From: Jaltomata sinuosa
Taxonomy: Eukaryota > Streptophyta > Magnoliopsida > Solanales > Solanaceae
Direction: 5' to 3'
Assembly: GCA_003996215.1 (NCBI GenBank)
Contig: QJPP01000273.1
Span: 1,141,602 to 1,205,601, forward strand
Length of the DNA stretch: 64,000 nt
A program made the translations under genes and the position numbers. Below the pieces are notes generated by a model that saw nothing but the letters and a program-made list of their open reading frames with translations, was not told the DNA's origin and ran no database searches. Positions 24,579 through 36,139 of this stretch are shown piece after piece. Position 1 is the stretch's first letter. Each line of letters opens with the position of its first letter.

Positions 24579-25290
24579 ACTGCAAGTATACTACAAGTTG
24601 TGTGACCTTTGAAATTAAACCGTCATAGGTAGTTGAGGAAAAAAGACTTTGTTGGTGTATATCGTGCATTTTAATATTAGAAATTAAAATATTAAGTGCA
24701 TGATAATAAGTAGGCACAAAGGAGAGAAAGTAGTGTCGTTGTTCTTGTAACTCATGTAACCACAATGACATGTTCTCCTCATTATCTCCTACTAATTGCC
24801 GCACTAATCCTCATATAACTATCCATTATCTTGACATTTACTATATACAACTATATAAAGGATGCTTTCTTCCTTTGTGTTGTGTATGAGAATTGTGTAG
24901 AGTGAAAAAAAATGAGACGAAATATATTGTGTTTATATTTTGAGTTTAGTGTAGTGAAAGAGAGAGCTGGGACAAGAAAAATATTCTAAGTCTCAAACTA
25001 AATTCACTATACAAAAGAGAGTAATTATATGTTCTTTTGGTGGAGTTTTGAGCTCTCTTCAACTAATCTGAAGTTGTTTAAGTTATACGATGTTGTTAAG
25101 CTGTTAACGTTAAGTGGGGAAGGGATTACAAAACACCAAGAGGAAGTGGCAAATCCCCAGAAAAAGTGGGGAAAGAAGTAAAATGGGAGGCCACACCATC
25201 AAAGAAACTTTTGATGAATTTTATTAGATGAAATACACAAGGAGAAAATAAGGCAGAGTTCAGGAGAAATTGATTACTAATTTATTTTTT
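24579..25290. other. Unassigned flank; possible LTR or promoter fragment
   Basis: Contains 'tatataaagg' near 24,852 followed by a leader-like 'gtgaaagagagagctgggac', which looks like a retroelement LTR with its TATA region. There is no partner copy in this window and no recognisable protein. Confidence 0.3.
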
Positions 25291-25295
25291 GTTAT

Positions 25296-25705
25296 TGTTG
25301 GAAAACAGTACACGCAGCGAAAACATTCCAAGAACATACTGCTTACATGAATAATAGATAACAAATACCAACACGTAGTAAACATCAAGCGTGCTGAAAA
25401 TTAACTAAGAATTACCTCTTGAAGCGTGAACAGATATCTTGAAGCAAGCCCGACTCTAGTTCTACGGTCTTCTCTAGTGATCTCAAATTCACAGCCGAAC
25501 TCTCTCAATACTTGGGTGGGCAAGTATTGTGCAGAAAACTAAAATCTCTTTTCCTAGGTTGGAAGAACCCCTATTTATAGAGGAGCTTTCCCAGTCCAAA
25601 AAGGAGAGAAAGAACACTTTTTTTTTTCTTTTTGAACCAAAAAAATACCCCAATCCCCTTTTCCTTTAGAAAATAGGATTCTGAGTTCAAGTTAAATATG
25701 AGCAC
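25296..25705 (-). repeat. Copia LTR-a, left part (split by the Ogre-type insertion)
   Basis: Begins TGTTGGAAAACAGTACACGC, matching LTR-b at 49,212. The five bases before it, GTTAT (25,291-25,295), would be its target duplication, but the other copy is lost. It is interrupted at AGCAC (25,701-25,705) and continues at 46,528. Confidence 0.85.
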
Positions 25706-28700
25706 TGTTGACACCCAATTTTGACTTTCCTATACCTCTCTCGGACTGTTATTTTAATAATAATAATTATTTTAAATATTAATTTATTTTATATTTTACT
25801 TGATTTATTAAATAAATTACGTGTTAACACTTTAAAATTAGTATATAAATATATAATTATTCTCTATTATTACTATTTTTATTATAAATTTCATATGATA
25901 TCACATGTCATTTATTTTACGTACAATATATATACGTAATTTATTTATTTTTAAAATAATTTATCTTTTGATAATTATCGTTAATTATTATTTTATCTAC
26001 TAAATTTTATATACGCAGTAGTTTATTTATTAAATAGCCGTCTGAATTCAATTTCTAATCTCAAATGATTTAAATCCTAGCCCCTTTCTACCCAATTTAT
26101 TTCAATTTTAGCCTAAATTGGGCTAATTTAGCCCAATTTTAAATCCCAAGTTTAATCCAATCTCAGCCGTTGATCTAATACGATCAACGGCCGAGATCAA
26201 ACCCTTTTTCTTCTTTCCTTTTAAACAAACACCCCCCAACCCTAACCCCATTCTCCTCCACCGTCCCCTCTATCTCCCTCAATCTCTCTCTCTCCTCTCT
26301 TCATCTCCTCCAACCACATCACCGCCTCCGCCCGTCACCACCAAACGACGCCGGCACCACCTTCTCCCCTCTCCTCAATGCCTCTGCCAGCCACCACCAA
26401 AAACCCACCAGCAGCGGTGAAACTCCAACGCCACCGCCGCCCGTCCCCTCCTTTCTTGCTCTCCATCATCTCCTCCACTCCTATTTCTCAGGTGAAATCC
26501 CACCGCAAACCACCAAACGGCCACCCTCATCTCGACCAGAAAACCCACCCAAAACCACATCTCCATCATCCCTTCCCTCCGTCACCATTTTTCCACCACC
26601 GGCGAAATCATTCCGAGAACCACCAGTCAAAAACTCACTAAAAACCCCAACGACAGCAAAGCTCCGTCTCCCTAGTGTTGCCACCACTGGTTTCCCTAAA
26701 ACCCCAAAGGCCGTGTCTTCTCCGGCGAATACTAGAGGAGATCGATGAAAGGAACACTAAGCATGGCTCAGTATTATTTTTCACAAGTCAAGTTTCGGTT
26801 GATCGATCGAACGTCATAATCAACCCCTCATCTTGGTTTTGGTTAAGGTTTACCTCACGCCATGTTATCCTGAATCCATTTTGGGTTTTGCCCTTTTCAA
26901 CTTCGTCTTTCTTTTCTCTTGTTATCTGAGTTTTAGATGTGAAATTAGTAGAGTTGGGCTGTGAGTTTGTGTCTGAATTATGTGATTTTTTGTTAATTTT
27001 TAATTGTGGACTGTCATATGTGAAACCCCCTCAAGTTTGCATGAACTTTCATTCATAGCCTAATTCTGGAAATTAGAATACATGCTTGCTCTGTTGTTGA
27101 AGTCAATTCCTAAGCATGTTGTTGATTATTGTCCTTATATTCTAAGTCAAACTTTTGGGTAAATTTGCTTAGGTTGCTATCTCTGTTTTGCCATAGTATG
27201 TTCTTCATGTGAGACTGTAGATAGTCTGATAAGTTTTGAACTGTTTAGCCCTCCTTCCTTGAGTTTCGTTTGATAATCTTGTGATCTTTATTGACCAATT
27301 TCATCATGTGATAGCCCTGAAATCCGTTTGATTGATTTTGTGTTAGAATTAATTTTTGGCTTTGATACCTGTTAATTTTTGACTCTTGATTAAGATATTG
27401 TGATATATTCTCTAAGATGCACTTTTTCTCTCCTTAATTGATTTGGGACAGCCTTAGTGATTGCTAATTGATTCATTTTTCCTTAATTTTATTGCCTTTA
27501 TTTAATTTGGATTGATTCTACTTGAATAATTATGGTAATATCGATATGATTTGGCTCCTAATTGGTTCAGCCCATCTGTTTTAAGGGAACAATCTCCCAT
27601 GATTGATTGTCATTGCCCTTTTTTTCTTGATTTAAACAGCTTGTTTATTCTCTTCTTATGGTAAATTTGTGATAAATTGATTTGGATATTGTAATTAAGG
27701 GAAATTTTTTCCCTTGATTCACTATTTGAATTATTCCCTTCCTTTAACTGAGTCCCTACTCCTATTATAAAAACAGTCTCATTTCCTCATTAGAGAGGAG
27801 ACTTTGACACACTACTACTTTTATTTTTTAAACTTCTCTTCTTGGTTGATAAGGGCTACTTATTGCTAATTGTGAAGGCTTTGAATATTTCCTGTTATTT
27901 GCGGATAATTGGTTAGTGTTTTATCGATGCAGATTTCAATTCATATGCATGTTTACCTTTAGTTTGGAATATGTATCCATCTGTGTTTAGCCATGACTGT
28001 TCTGTGATTTGTTTATAAAAGCATGTCTATAGGATGTCAATTTAGAACTTATATTTCTGTTTGCATTAACCACTGTTAGCATGAACTTGTTAGTTGGCTT
28101 ATGTTGTTTGACTGGTTGGTTTATGTGATTACCTTTGCTTCTGGCTTGGTTTTGTTTTCGTTGTATTTTGTGGAATACGGAGGTCCTAATGTATTCCCAT
28201 ACCTCGACATAAGCACTGCCTAGAATCCTTGAGATTCTCAGGAACTCTGACATGTCGAGGGTAGTTTCATGGGTCATACTAGGATCTTCCGAATCCTATG
28301 CTATATTTAACAGGTTTCTATTAGAAGATGGTCACACAGTGAAGAGTTGCCCGAGATTTGGGAGTCTCCAAAGCTTAGATCTGTCTTATTTTATTTTCTC
28401 ATTCATTCATTGGTCTGTAATAATTATTGTATAAACTTTGATAATAAATGAAATACTTTAAGGGTTGCTTTGGGGGAGGGGCAAACTATCTGCTATTTGT
28501 TATTCAAAACGTGTTTAATAAAATTAACGTAAAAACATGACTATAGGTATTAATTCAATTTCAGTTTTAAAGCAGTTTCATCACTTTAAACCAGGCTTAT
28601 GTGATTAATATATGTTTCAACTTAGTCAGATATCATGCTTATAAGATTCAAATTTATTTCGGCATATTAATTCAATTTCAGCATGTTAAAGCCCCTTTTC

Positions 28701-30310
28701 AGCATATTCAATTATCTGACTATCATTTTCAACATGTTACTTCATTTAGATATCATGCCTATAGGATTTAAATTTGCTTCAGCATATTAATTCATTTAGA
28801 TACCATGCCTATAGGATTTGAATTCATTTTAGCATAGTAATTCATTTAGTTATCATGTCATATGATTTAAAATTTGTTCTAGCATCATCAAATTAGTTAC
28901 CATGTTATAGGTTTTAAAAAATCAGTTTCAACCTTTAAATTAGGAGCCACATGTGAGTTAAAATCTATTTCAGCAGTTTAATTGGCTATCAGTTTTCAGC
29001 ATATTAAAATAATTAATAGGGTCAAGTCAACTTTCAACATGTTTGTACACATTAATGTGGCTTAGACACTATGTCATTAGGACTTTAAATTAATTAATCA
29101 ATCTTGAAATAGTAGGCAGCATGTGTAGTAGTTGTAAATGATTGATCATCTAATATGTTTAAATCAGTCCAACACTTAGCATGCCTATAGGTATACTACT
29201 GCTTTAACTTAGAGACCATGCTTGTAGGATTTAAATCAGTCTTATCATTTTTTAAATCATAGATCCTGCCTATAGGTTTGTAAAGACAGTTTTAGCATGT
29301 TAAAACCATTAGATATCATGCTCATAAGATTTAATTAATAAATTTTCTGCATATCTATACTATTAGAAATCAAGTTTGTAGTTTAATAAGGCGTTAATTT
29401 CTGAAGCATAGTTTATCACCTCGTACCTTCATTAAATGATTAAGAGGCATGTTTGAGACTGTTATGTGCTACTTGTTTAAAAGTCCGTTGTTGTTTTGCT
29501 TGACGCTTTTCCGTGTCTAATTAGGAAGTTGTAAGATTTTATTTGTCTAGACCCACATCCAAGTTAGTAAGTCCAATGCCTCTTGGACATTAAGTTGGGA
29601 CGGGTAGGCATACTAAGGTACGCTAGATTTTTCATTTCTTTAGTACGCTCCTAGGAATAATAATCTTAATAACCAACTTAGGTGGGTAGATAGACGGATA
29701 TGATGGAAATTGACCCGAGCAGAATACGACAATGCCTTTGGAATTATCTTCGATAATAAGCCGGGCGCTGATCCGAATAGGTTAAAACTAACCTAAGTTT
29801 AGCTCTTGTTTTATTATATGGCCGGGGTAGTTATCTAAATCACTCAGTAATTAGGTTTCTTTTTCTATATTCTTGTGTTAATTCTGTCTTCTCGCTGATC
29901 TCCTTTTCATTTCATTATTTATTTTAATTGCGGTTTATATGCATGATCTTTTTTTTCTCACTTAGACTATTAGTAACTAATTTATCTACTTGCTTGAAAT
30001 AAAGGTTTATTTGTTTAATTACTTAGTTAATAATAGGCTAATAAAACTGTTGACCCTTTGTTTATCACTTAATTCCCACATAAATAACGAATCCGGAAGG
30101 GACCCACATTTGTGGACCTCGAAAGGTGCTTAACACCTTCCTTTTGAGGTAACTTGAACCCTTACCCGATTTTTGGTGACGTAGACCTTAAATTAATTTA
30201 GTCGTAGTTAGTTAGAATGGTGCCCTAACGCACCTTAAATTCGTTAGGTGGCGACTTGGATAGTTGTCACGTCGATGGCCCATCTTTCACGAGAAAAATG
30301 GGGCGCGACA
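25706..30310 (+). repeat. 5' LTR of the Ogre-type element
   Basis: Starts TGTTGACACCCAATTTTGAC and ends GGGGCGCGACA. Nearly identical to 41,898-46,527. Notable parts: a CT-rich then GC-rich leader-like block (about 26,215-26,740), hairpins at 28,172-28,298, about 52-base imperfect repeats (28,550-29,350) and a hairpin at 30,118-30,148. Open frames in the GC-rich block occur on both strands and are not genes. Confidence 0.95.
28550..29350 (+). repeat. Imperfect repeats of about 52 bases in the LTR
   Basis: Units carry 'atcatgcctataggattt' and 'ttcagcatattaattcattt' and recur many times with drift. The same series is at about 44,740-45,530 in the other LTR. Confidence 0.7.
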
Positions 30311-30313
30311 GAA

Positions 30314-30331
30314 TGGCGACTCTGCTGGGGA
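30314..30331 (+). other. Primer-binding site, tRNA-Arg type
   Basis: TGGCGACTCTGCTGGGGA lies three bases after the LTR. It is complementary, with one difference, to the 3' end of plant tRNA-Arg(ACG) as I recall it (...CCCCAGCGGAGTCGCCA). Ogre elements are known to be primed by tRNA-Arg. Confidence 0.8.
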
Positions 30332-31053
30332 TATTTAGGTTCTAACCGTTACGGATTTTGTGTTTATGTGGGATTTTGTGATTCTTTTCTATTAACATTT
30401 TTTTTCTTCTTTTTCTTTCTCTAATTTATTTATCTCTACCTCTTTAGTTAACTATCTATTTATCTTATGTTTGATCTATGCTCACCCGTTATACGCTTTT
30501 AAGTTTCCTATTAATTTAGTTATCTATTTTTACTGTTTTCCTTAAACTGTCCAATTTGTTACTGCTTTTCCCCTATATGCTACATGTTACCGCTTTTTAT
30601 AATGTCATTCCGTTCATATTTCCCCCACTTGGGAACTTCACACTTTCACACACTATACACGTGAGTTGTGCCTTTGCAATTCTCCAAAATTCTTTCAAAT
30701 ACCCATTTTAGAGAGTTGGCATAGACGTGGGGTGAGCGGATAGTTTTGCTACCGTGTGACCATGTTCCTCCTCGCATAGGAAAACCTTGAGTCCGTGTCT
30801 ATCCAAATCTCAAAAACTTAGGATAGTGTTGTATCTACCCCTTTATATAAGTCATGCATGCATCAGCCATAGGTGGTTTGGCCCTAGGAGTCAACCCGCG
30901 AAATTAACAGCCTCCTTATTGTCAAAGGGTTCCCATCAATCCAAAGACAAATAATCATATTATGTGCTAAGTGATCATGACAAATTAATCCAAGCCAGTT
31001 TAATATGAAAGAAGTTTAGAAAAGTTTGTTTTGTTTCTCTTTCAGGCTGTAGA
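30332..31053 (+). other. Untranslated leader of the Ogre-type element
   Basis: Lies between PBS and ORF1. T-rich at first ('ctttttctttctctaattta'), without an open frame of note. Long leaders are usual for Ogre. Confidence 0.6.
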
Positions 31054-32391
31054 ATGGAAGGCACACCAATATTTCCCAACACTAGGATGGTTGTGAGTGT
31101 TCCCCACAAATTAAGGAGATGGTGGGAATATATGAATAAAGAACATGGTAAAGAGATTCGTCGGTCCTTGGGTTTCCTGACCTCTTTAATTTATGTAGCT
31201 CCAGATCGGTATTTGATCAAGGCTTTGTTGCAATTCTAGGACCCTGAAAAGGTAGTTTTCAAGTTTAGTGATTTTGAGTTAACACCGATCGTGGAAGAGA
31301 TTGGAGGGTTCACTGAGTTGCGGTACCAAAATAGAGGGTTGATCTTGCCTCGCAAACAATCTGGGAAAAAGTTTCTGCATCATCTCGGATTGAAAAACAA
31401 TCTTAAACTAGCTTGTCTGGACTTTGACTGGATTTCTTTGGATTTCTTGTATGAACGTTTTGGTCGCAGGGATGGTCATAAGGTTTTTCAGAAAGAGTTC
31501 TCTTGTTCTGCTGAAAAATGGGAAAAGAAACGACTGAATGCTTTTTCCATAGCCTTGCTAGGCACTCTAGTATTTCCAAGTGAGAATGGTAAGATTGATA
31601 CTTGCCTTAGTTCAGTGGTTCAAGCTTTATGTCGCGGTATTGATAATATGGAGGCCACCTTGGTACCCATGACCCTTGCTGAGGTATTTAGGGCACTGTC
31701 CAAGTGCTTTAGGGGTAAGAGGTTCTTCAAAGGGTGTAAACTTCTGCTGCAGCTATGGGCCGTTGAGCACTTTTACAAACGGCCCAACTTGATAGACATT
31801 TTGACGAGAATAGGAAACAAGATCGACACCCATTCTCAAAGGATGATCAGGTTCAATTCTTCTATGGGTACCGAAGATTGGTTTGCTTTTATGAAAGCCC
31901 ATTCAGGATATCAGATTCAGTGGAAGTATTCATGGTTACCCGCCTGCACAACTGTCATAAGAAGCAATGAGCTTTACTACATCGAGCTCATTGGGCTGAA
32001 AGGCCTCCAGCCTTACGCTCCAGTTCGAGTGCTCCGCCAGTTCGGACGAACCCAAATCATACCTCTAAGAACCCACATGGGAGGTTCTGAGCTTGAGTTT
32101 GGCTCAAAATATGAAATTTCTAAGGCCAAAGAATTGCTTCAACAATGGGAAGGGTTGATGACTGTAAGCGTGGGCCCCGAGCAGGCTTATTGTGCACCCG
32201 AATACTATGTGTGGCTTTTGGAGGATGCTTAAGATGTGCGGCTTAGCAAATTGGGACAACCTTATGGATTTGAAGATATAAAAGAGACCACCTGGGCACG
32301 GAAGCTGTTGAATCGTCATTATGATATCACTCCTGCAATGTGGGCACAAGTTGATCCAAGATCTCTAAACCAGTACAATGGAGGCTTTTGA
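31054..32391 (+). pseudogene. Ogre ORF1 protein, two in-frame stops
   Basis: One reading frame of 446 codons starts MEGTPIFPNTRMVVSVP and runs to TGA at 32,389-32,391. It is broken by TAG at 31,237-31,239 and TAA at 32,230-32,232. The part between the stops holds 330 codons, with a first Met at 31,291. Ogre elements are defined partly by such an extra ORF before gag. Its role is unknown. Similar proteins are often annotated in Solanaceae as uncharacterised. I see no zinc finger, protease or polymerase motif. It is rich in Trp, Arg and Lys at the start ('KLRRWWEYM') and ends with a conserved-looking stretch near 'NRHYDITPAMWAQVDP'. Both stops are one transition away from Gln codons. Confidence 0.75.
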
Positions 32392-32733
32392 ATTTAGGAT
32401 TTTCCCTTGTCATCCCGCTTTCCCCTAGCTCTACTTTATTGTTTTTTTTCATTTCCGCAAAGAATTATAGTAGATCAAAGTTTGATTTAATAAATGGTTT
32501 ACTTCGTTTATTATCTAACTCTAAACTCTGACTAATATTGAATCTTGGCTTAGATTAAAATGTCATGAATCATATATGTGTCATTTTAGGCCTACCTCTG
32601 GCTCAACGAGGCCCCTTGCATTTAGGACGTTTATTTTTCGCAATCAATGTGTTTATCTTTAGAATAAATATCTTACTACTAACTTGGTTTCTGTTGATTT
32701 TGTCTTACTCTTACTCCCTTCCCAAAGGTTGAT
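32392..32733 (+). other. Spacer between ORF1 and gag
   Basis: T-rich spacer with no motif that I can support. Confidence 0.5.
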
Positions 32734-34671
32734 TTGTGCATGCTGGGATATCATACTAGATCAAAAGGGACTCCTCCCCCTCCGAGTCCAAATCGTGAAA
32801 GGAAAGATAAAATGGGTGACAATAGTGCTAGTAAGAGTAATGAAGTCTCAGAAAGTGTTGGTGAAGACCGTGATGAGCTAATCTTACGAATAGAGCAGAG
32901 AATCCTTGACTTACAGGATGAACTGGCGCAAGTTTGTAATTTGGCCAAGTTGTCCTTCACTTTGAACAGTCCTCGTGACCTAACGGTCGAGGACAATACC
33001 GCCGCAAAACTCTGAACCATACCCAATGTACCACAACCACAAAATGACTTGCAACATACTTACGTTCTTCCAAGGACTAGCCAATGTCCTCCACCACAGT
33101 ATCCTACCCTCTCAGCTCCACAAAACTCCCAAACCCCTCCAACTATAGTCCATACCCACGTTCCAGGAAATTATAACCTGAACCCCATATACGTGGAAAC
33201 CACTCCTTTTGTTCAGCACCAGCTTGAGCCAGAGCCTTCAGAAAAAGACCGGTTAATACAGAACATGGCCGAAAAGTTAGAGCAGGTCACCAACAGACTG
33301 CAACATATGGAGGGCATTAGAGGGGTGAAGGGTCTGAATTATGAAGACCTATGTATGCACTCAGACGTTGAATTACCAGAGGGGTACAAACCTACCAAAT
33401 TTGAGTTATTCAATGGGACCGGGGATCCCAAAGCACACTTAAGAATGTAATGTGATAAGCTGGTGGGAGTAGGAAGAGATGAGAAAATACGGATGAAGCT
33501 CTTCATGAGAAGCCTTACCGGGGAGGCCTTAACCTGGTACATTGAGCAGGATGCCAGAAAGTGGTCCAGGTGGATAGACATGGCCTCCAATTTTGTAGAA
33601 AGATTTGGATTCAACATGGACAACGCCCCAAATTGGTTTCACATTCAAAACCTGAAGAAGAAGCCTAATGAATTATTTCGGGAATATGCCTTGAGATGGA
33701 GAGCTGAAGCGGCCAGAGCCCGACCTCCAATAGACGAGGCTCAAATGAAAGATTATTTTATTCGGGCCCAGGAACCACAGTACTATGAAAAGATGATGCT
33801 CATCACGAAAAAGAGTTTCGCCGAGATTATCCAGGTTGGGGAAAGACTAGAGGAAGGCATCAAAAGTGGTAGCATTATCAATCTGGAGGCTCTACAAGCT
33901 ACCAGTAAGTCCCTACAATCTGGAGGAATTGCTGAAAATCGAACGATAAAAGAAGTGGGGACTGTGATGATGGCACAGGATTTCAAAACCCCATTCATTT
34001 CCCAAACGCCTACAACACACCCTCCGATATACCAACAATCTCCATACCCTATCCCTCTTTATCAAATGCCTACATACTCATACCAAATTCACTCTTACCA
34101 CGTTTATAATGCCCAGCCTTCTCAATTCCAATCTCCCCCACCTAATCTAAATTACAGACCCGAACCAATTTCGAGAAAATACCGATCAAGCAGTATACTC
34201 CTTTGGCTGAACCAATTGCCCAGTTGTATGAAAGATTGAGGGTAGCTGGCCTCATCACTCCCGTTCTCGCTTTACCTGTAGACACTCAGGCCAAATGGTA
34301 TGACCCTAACAAAGTCTGCGTACCATTCGGGGATGAAAGCTTCATATACTACTGAAGTATGCCGCTCACTGAAGGATCGAATTCAGAAGTTGATTGATAC
34401 AAAGGTTATTCAGTTGAAAGACCCAGCTACGAACGTCACCAACAATCCACTCCCAAATCATCAGGTCAACATGTTGGAAGTTGGAGAGGCAGTGGATATG
34501 GAAGGCTCTATTTGGGTTATCAAGAAAGAAGGGGATGTCGTGATGGTGTCACAAACATCTGCTCTGGCACAGAAACAAGTTCTGTTTGAAGTAGAGGTGG
34601 CTGCTCCTAAATCCGCATTTACTATATATCGAGCTACTCCAGTTGCTTATGATCCCCATGCAGTACCATGA
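32734..34671 (+). pseudogene. gag: Ogre gag (capsid and nucleocapsid), broken
   Basis: Would form the particle that packages element RNA. The likely start is Met at 32,812 (MGDNSASKSNEV); the same frame is open from 32,734. A coiled-coil-like segment ('EKDRLIQNMAEKLEQV') comes first. A retrotransposon-gag domain follows ('LFMRSLTGEALTWY', 'FVERFGF', 'LKKKPNELFREYALRWR'), then a Pro/Tyr/Gln-rich linker and a worn zinc-knuckle region near 34,310-34,380. Breaks: TGA 33,013, TAA 33,448, a one-base loss before about 34,194, a compensating shift near 34,318 that disrupts the zinc knuckle, and TGA 34,669. Frame continuity across the stops shows one ancestral ORF. Confidence 0.85.
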
Positions 34672-35975
34672 AATTATGAACGTGATATTTCGGGAAAGGC
34701 AAAGGTAGCCGAGGCTGACGCCGCTCAGGGTGTGACTCGATCTGGCAGAATCTACACACCTGAAAATCTGGCTCAGGAAAGTTCTAGCAAGGGAAAACAA
34801 CCAGTTTTAGAGGTTGAGTAGAATGGCATTTGGAAGAAGGTACAAGCAAAGGAATATTTTGTTGTAGATCAGCTGAGCAAAACTTTGGCTCAAATCTCTA
34901 TTTTGTCACTTTTACAGACTTCTGAGCTCCATCAAAAAGCTCTAATGAGGGTTCTTAGCGAGGCTTATGTTTCGGCTAATATAACCGGTGGAGAGGTAGC
35001 CCATATGGTTGGGAAGGTATTCGAGGCTCATAAAATATCCTTTCACGAGGATGAGCTGCCACCTCAAGGAAGAGCGCACAATGATGCTTTGCACATCACC
35101 ATGCAGTATGAGGATAGGGTGATAACAAAGGTATTGATCGATCCAGGCTCTGGTCCAAACATATGCCCCCTCGCTACACTGACAAGGCTAGAGGTTGACA
35201 CTTCTAAGATTCAGACTTGGAGGATGAACGTGAAGGCTTTCGACAGCTCTCAAAGAGATACCATTGGCGAAATTACCCTCGATGCATTGATTGGACCAAC
35301 CACGTTCTCCATTATGTTCCAAGTAATGGATATCCCAGCCTCCTATAATATGTTACTTGGTTGCCCATGGCTTCATATGGCAGGAGCGGTGTCCTCTAAT
35401 CTGCATCAATGCCTCAAGTTTGAATGGGACTATCAAGAGGTGGTGGTCCATGGTGAAAAGAGGCACTCTATATATGCGGTGGAAGGAAAAGAGATATTGG
35501 ATGGAGAAATGTTCCACACACTGGAAATGGTGGGATTTGTTGGAGAGGGACCATGGTGGAGTAGCACGATCATGAATATGTTGCTTAACTCATGGTTCGT
35601 ACCTAATAGTGGCTTGGGGGCAAATTTGCAAGGCATAATGGAACCAATACAGATACAGTCACAGGAGACCACATTTGGGTTGGGTTATCTTGGCACTGCA
35701 CAAAAGTACAAAAATTGGAAGTCACCCGTGGGTGGATTCTATTATCCTTCGCTAGGAACGATACTGTCATTGCATCAGACTTTTGTTTCTGCGAGATTTC
35801 TTGATTATGGTGAAGATGATGTGCTAGAAAGCTTAAGAGGTCTATTCCTGACAGAAGAGAGCTGCAACGTCATCATCGATGAGGGGAGATGAGGAGTTCC
35901 TAAACAGAGCAATCAGCCCAAAGCCACTCTCAGCAACTGGACTGCCACTTCTTCTAGGGCCCGCCGAGCACTTGG
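34672..35975 (+). pseudogene. Ogre aspartic protease region
   Basis: Continues the gag frame. Expected to process the polyprotein. The first residues after the gag break are hydrophilic ('TRSGRIYTPENL'). After a TAG at 34,819 the frame is open from 34,885. The protease-like core has 'VLIDPGSGPNICPL' (Asp at 35,140-35,142) and 'NMLLGCPWLH', typical of the Tat/Ogre group, where the usual D-S/T-G is varied. A TGA at 35,890 breaks the frame. Past it the same frame continues to 'NWTAT' and ends at the intron donor at 35,976. Confidence 0.8.
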
Positions 35976-36139
35976 GTAGATGCAGAAGATTTTATTGTTT
36001 TCAATAAATAGGTTCGATTTTGAGTTCACTTTCATGCTATTTACTATTTTGAAGGCACTCAACTTTCTTTAATAAAGGGTTTCTCTTCAGTATATTAATA
36101 TCCTTTATTTATGTTTTCTTTTCTTTCTTTCCTTTTCAG
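35976..36139 (+). other. Putative 164-bp intron between protease and RT
   Basis: The donor GG|GTAGATGC and acceptor 'tttccttttcag'|C, with a T-rich tract before it, fit plant introns. Removing it joins GG + C into one codon and moves the reading from the protease frame into the RT frame exactly. Unspliced RNA meets TAG at 35,977-35,979. An intron at this place is a known Ogre hallmark. Confidence 0.75.

Noticed and set aside
24577..24804. 75-codon minus-strand frame that might be a small gene
   Set aside because: No recognisable domain, AT-rich codons, no neighbouring exons with matching splice phases.
26375..26687. Overlapping open frames on both strands in the GC-rich part of the LTR
   Set aside because: Present in both LTRs in altered form, Pro/His-rich on one strand and Gly/Val-rich on the other. 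Compositional artefacts inside an LTR.
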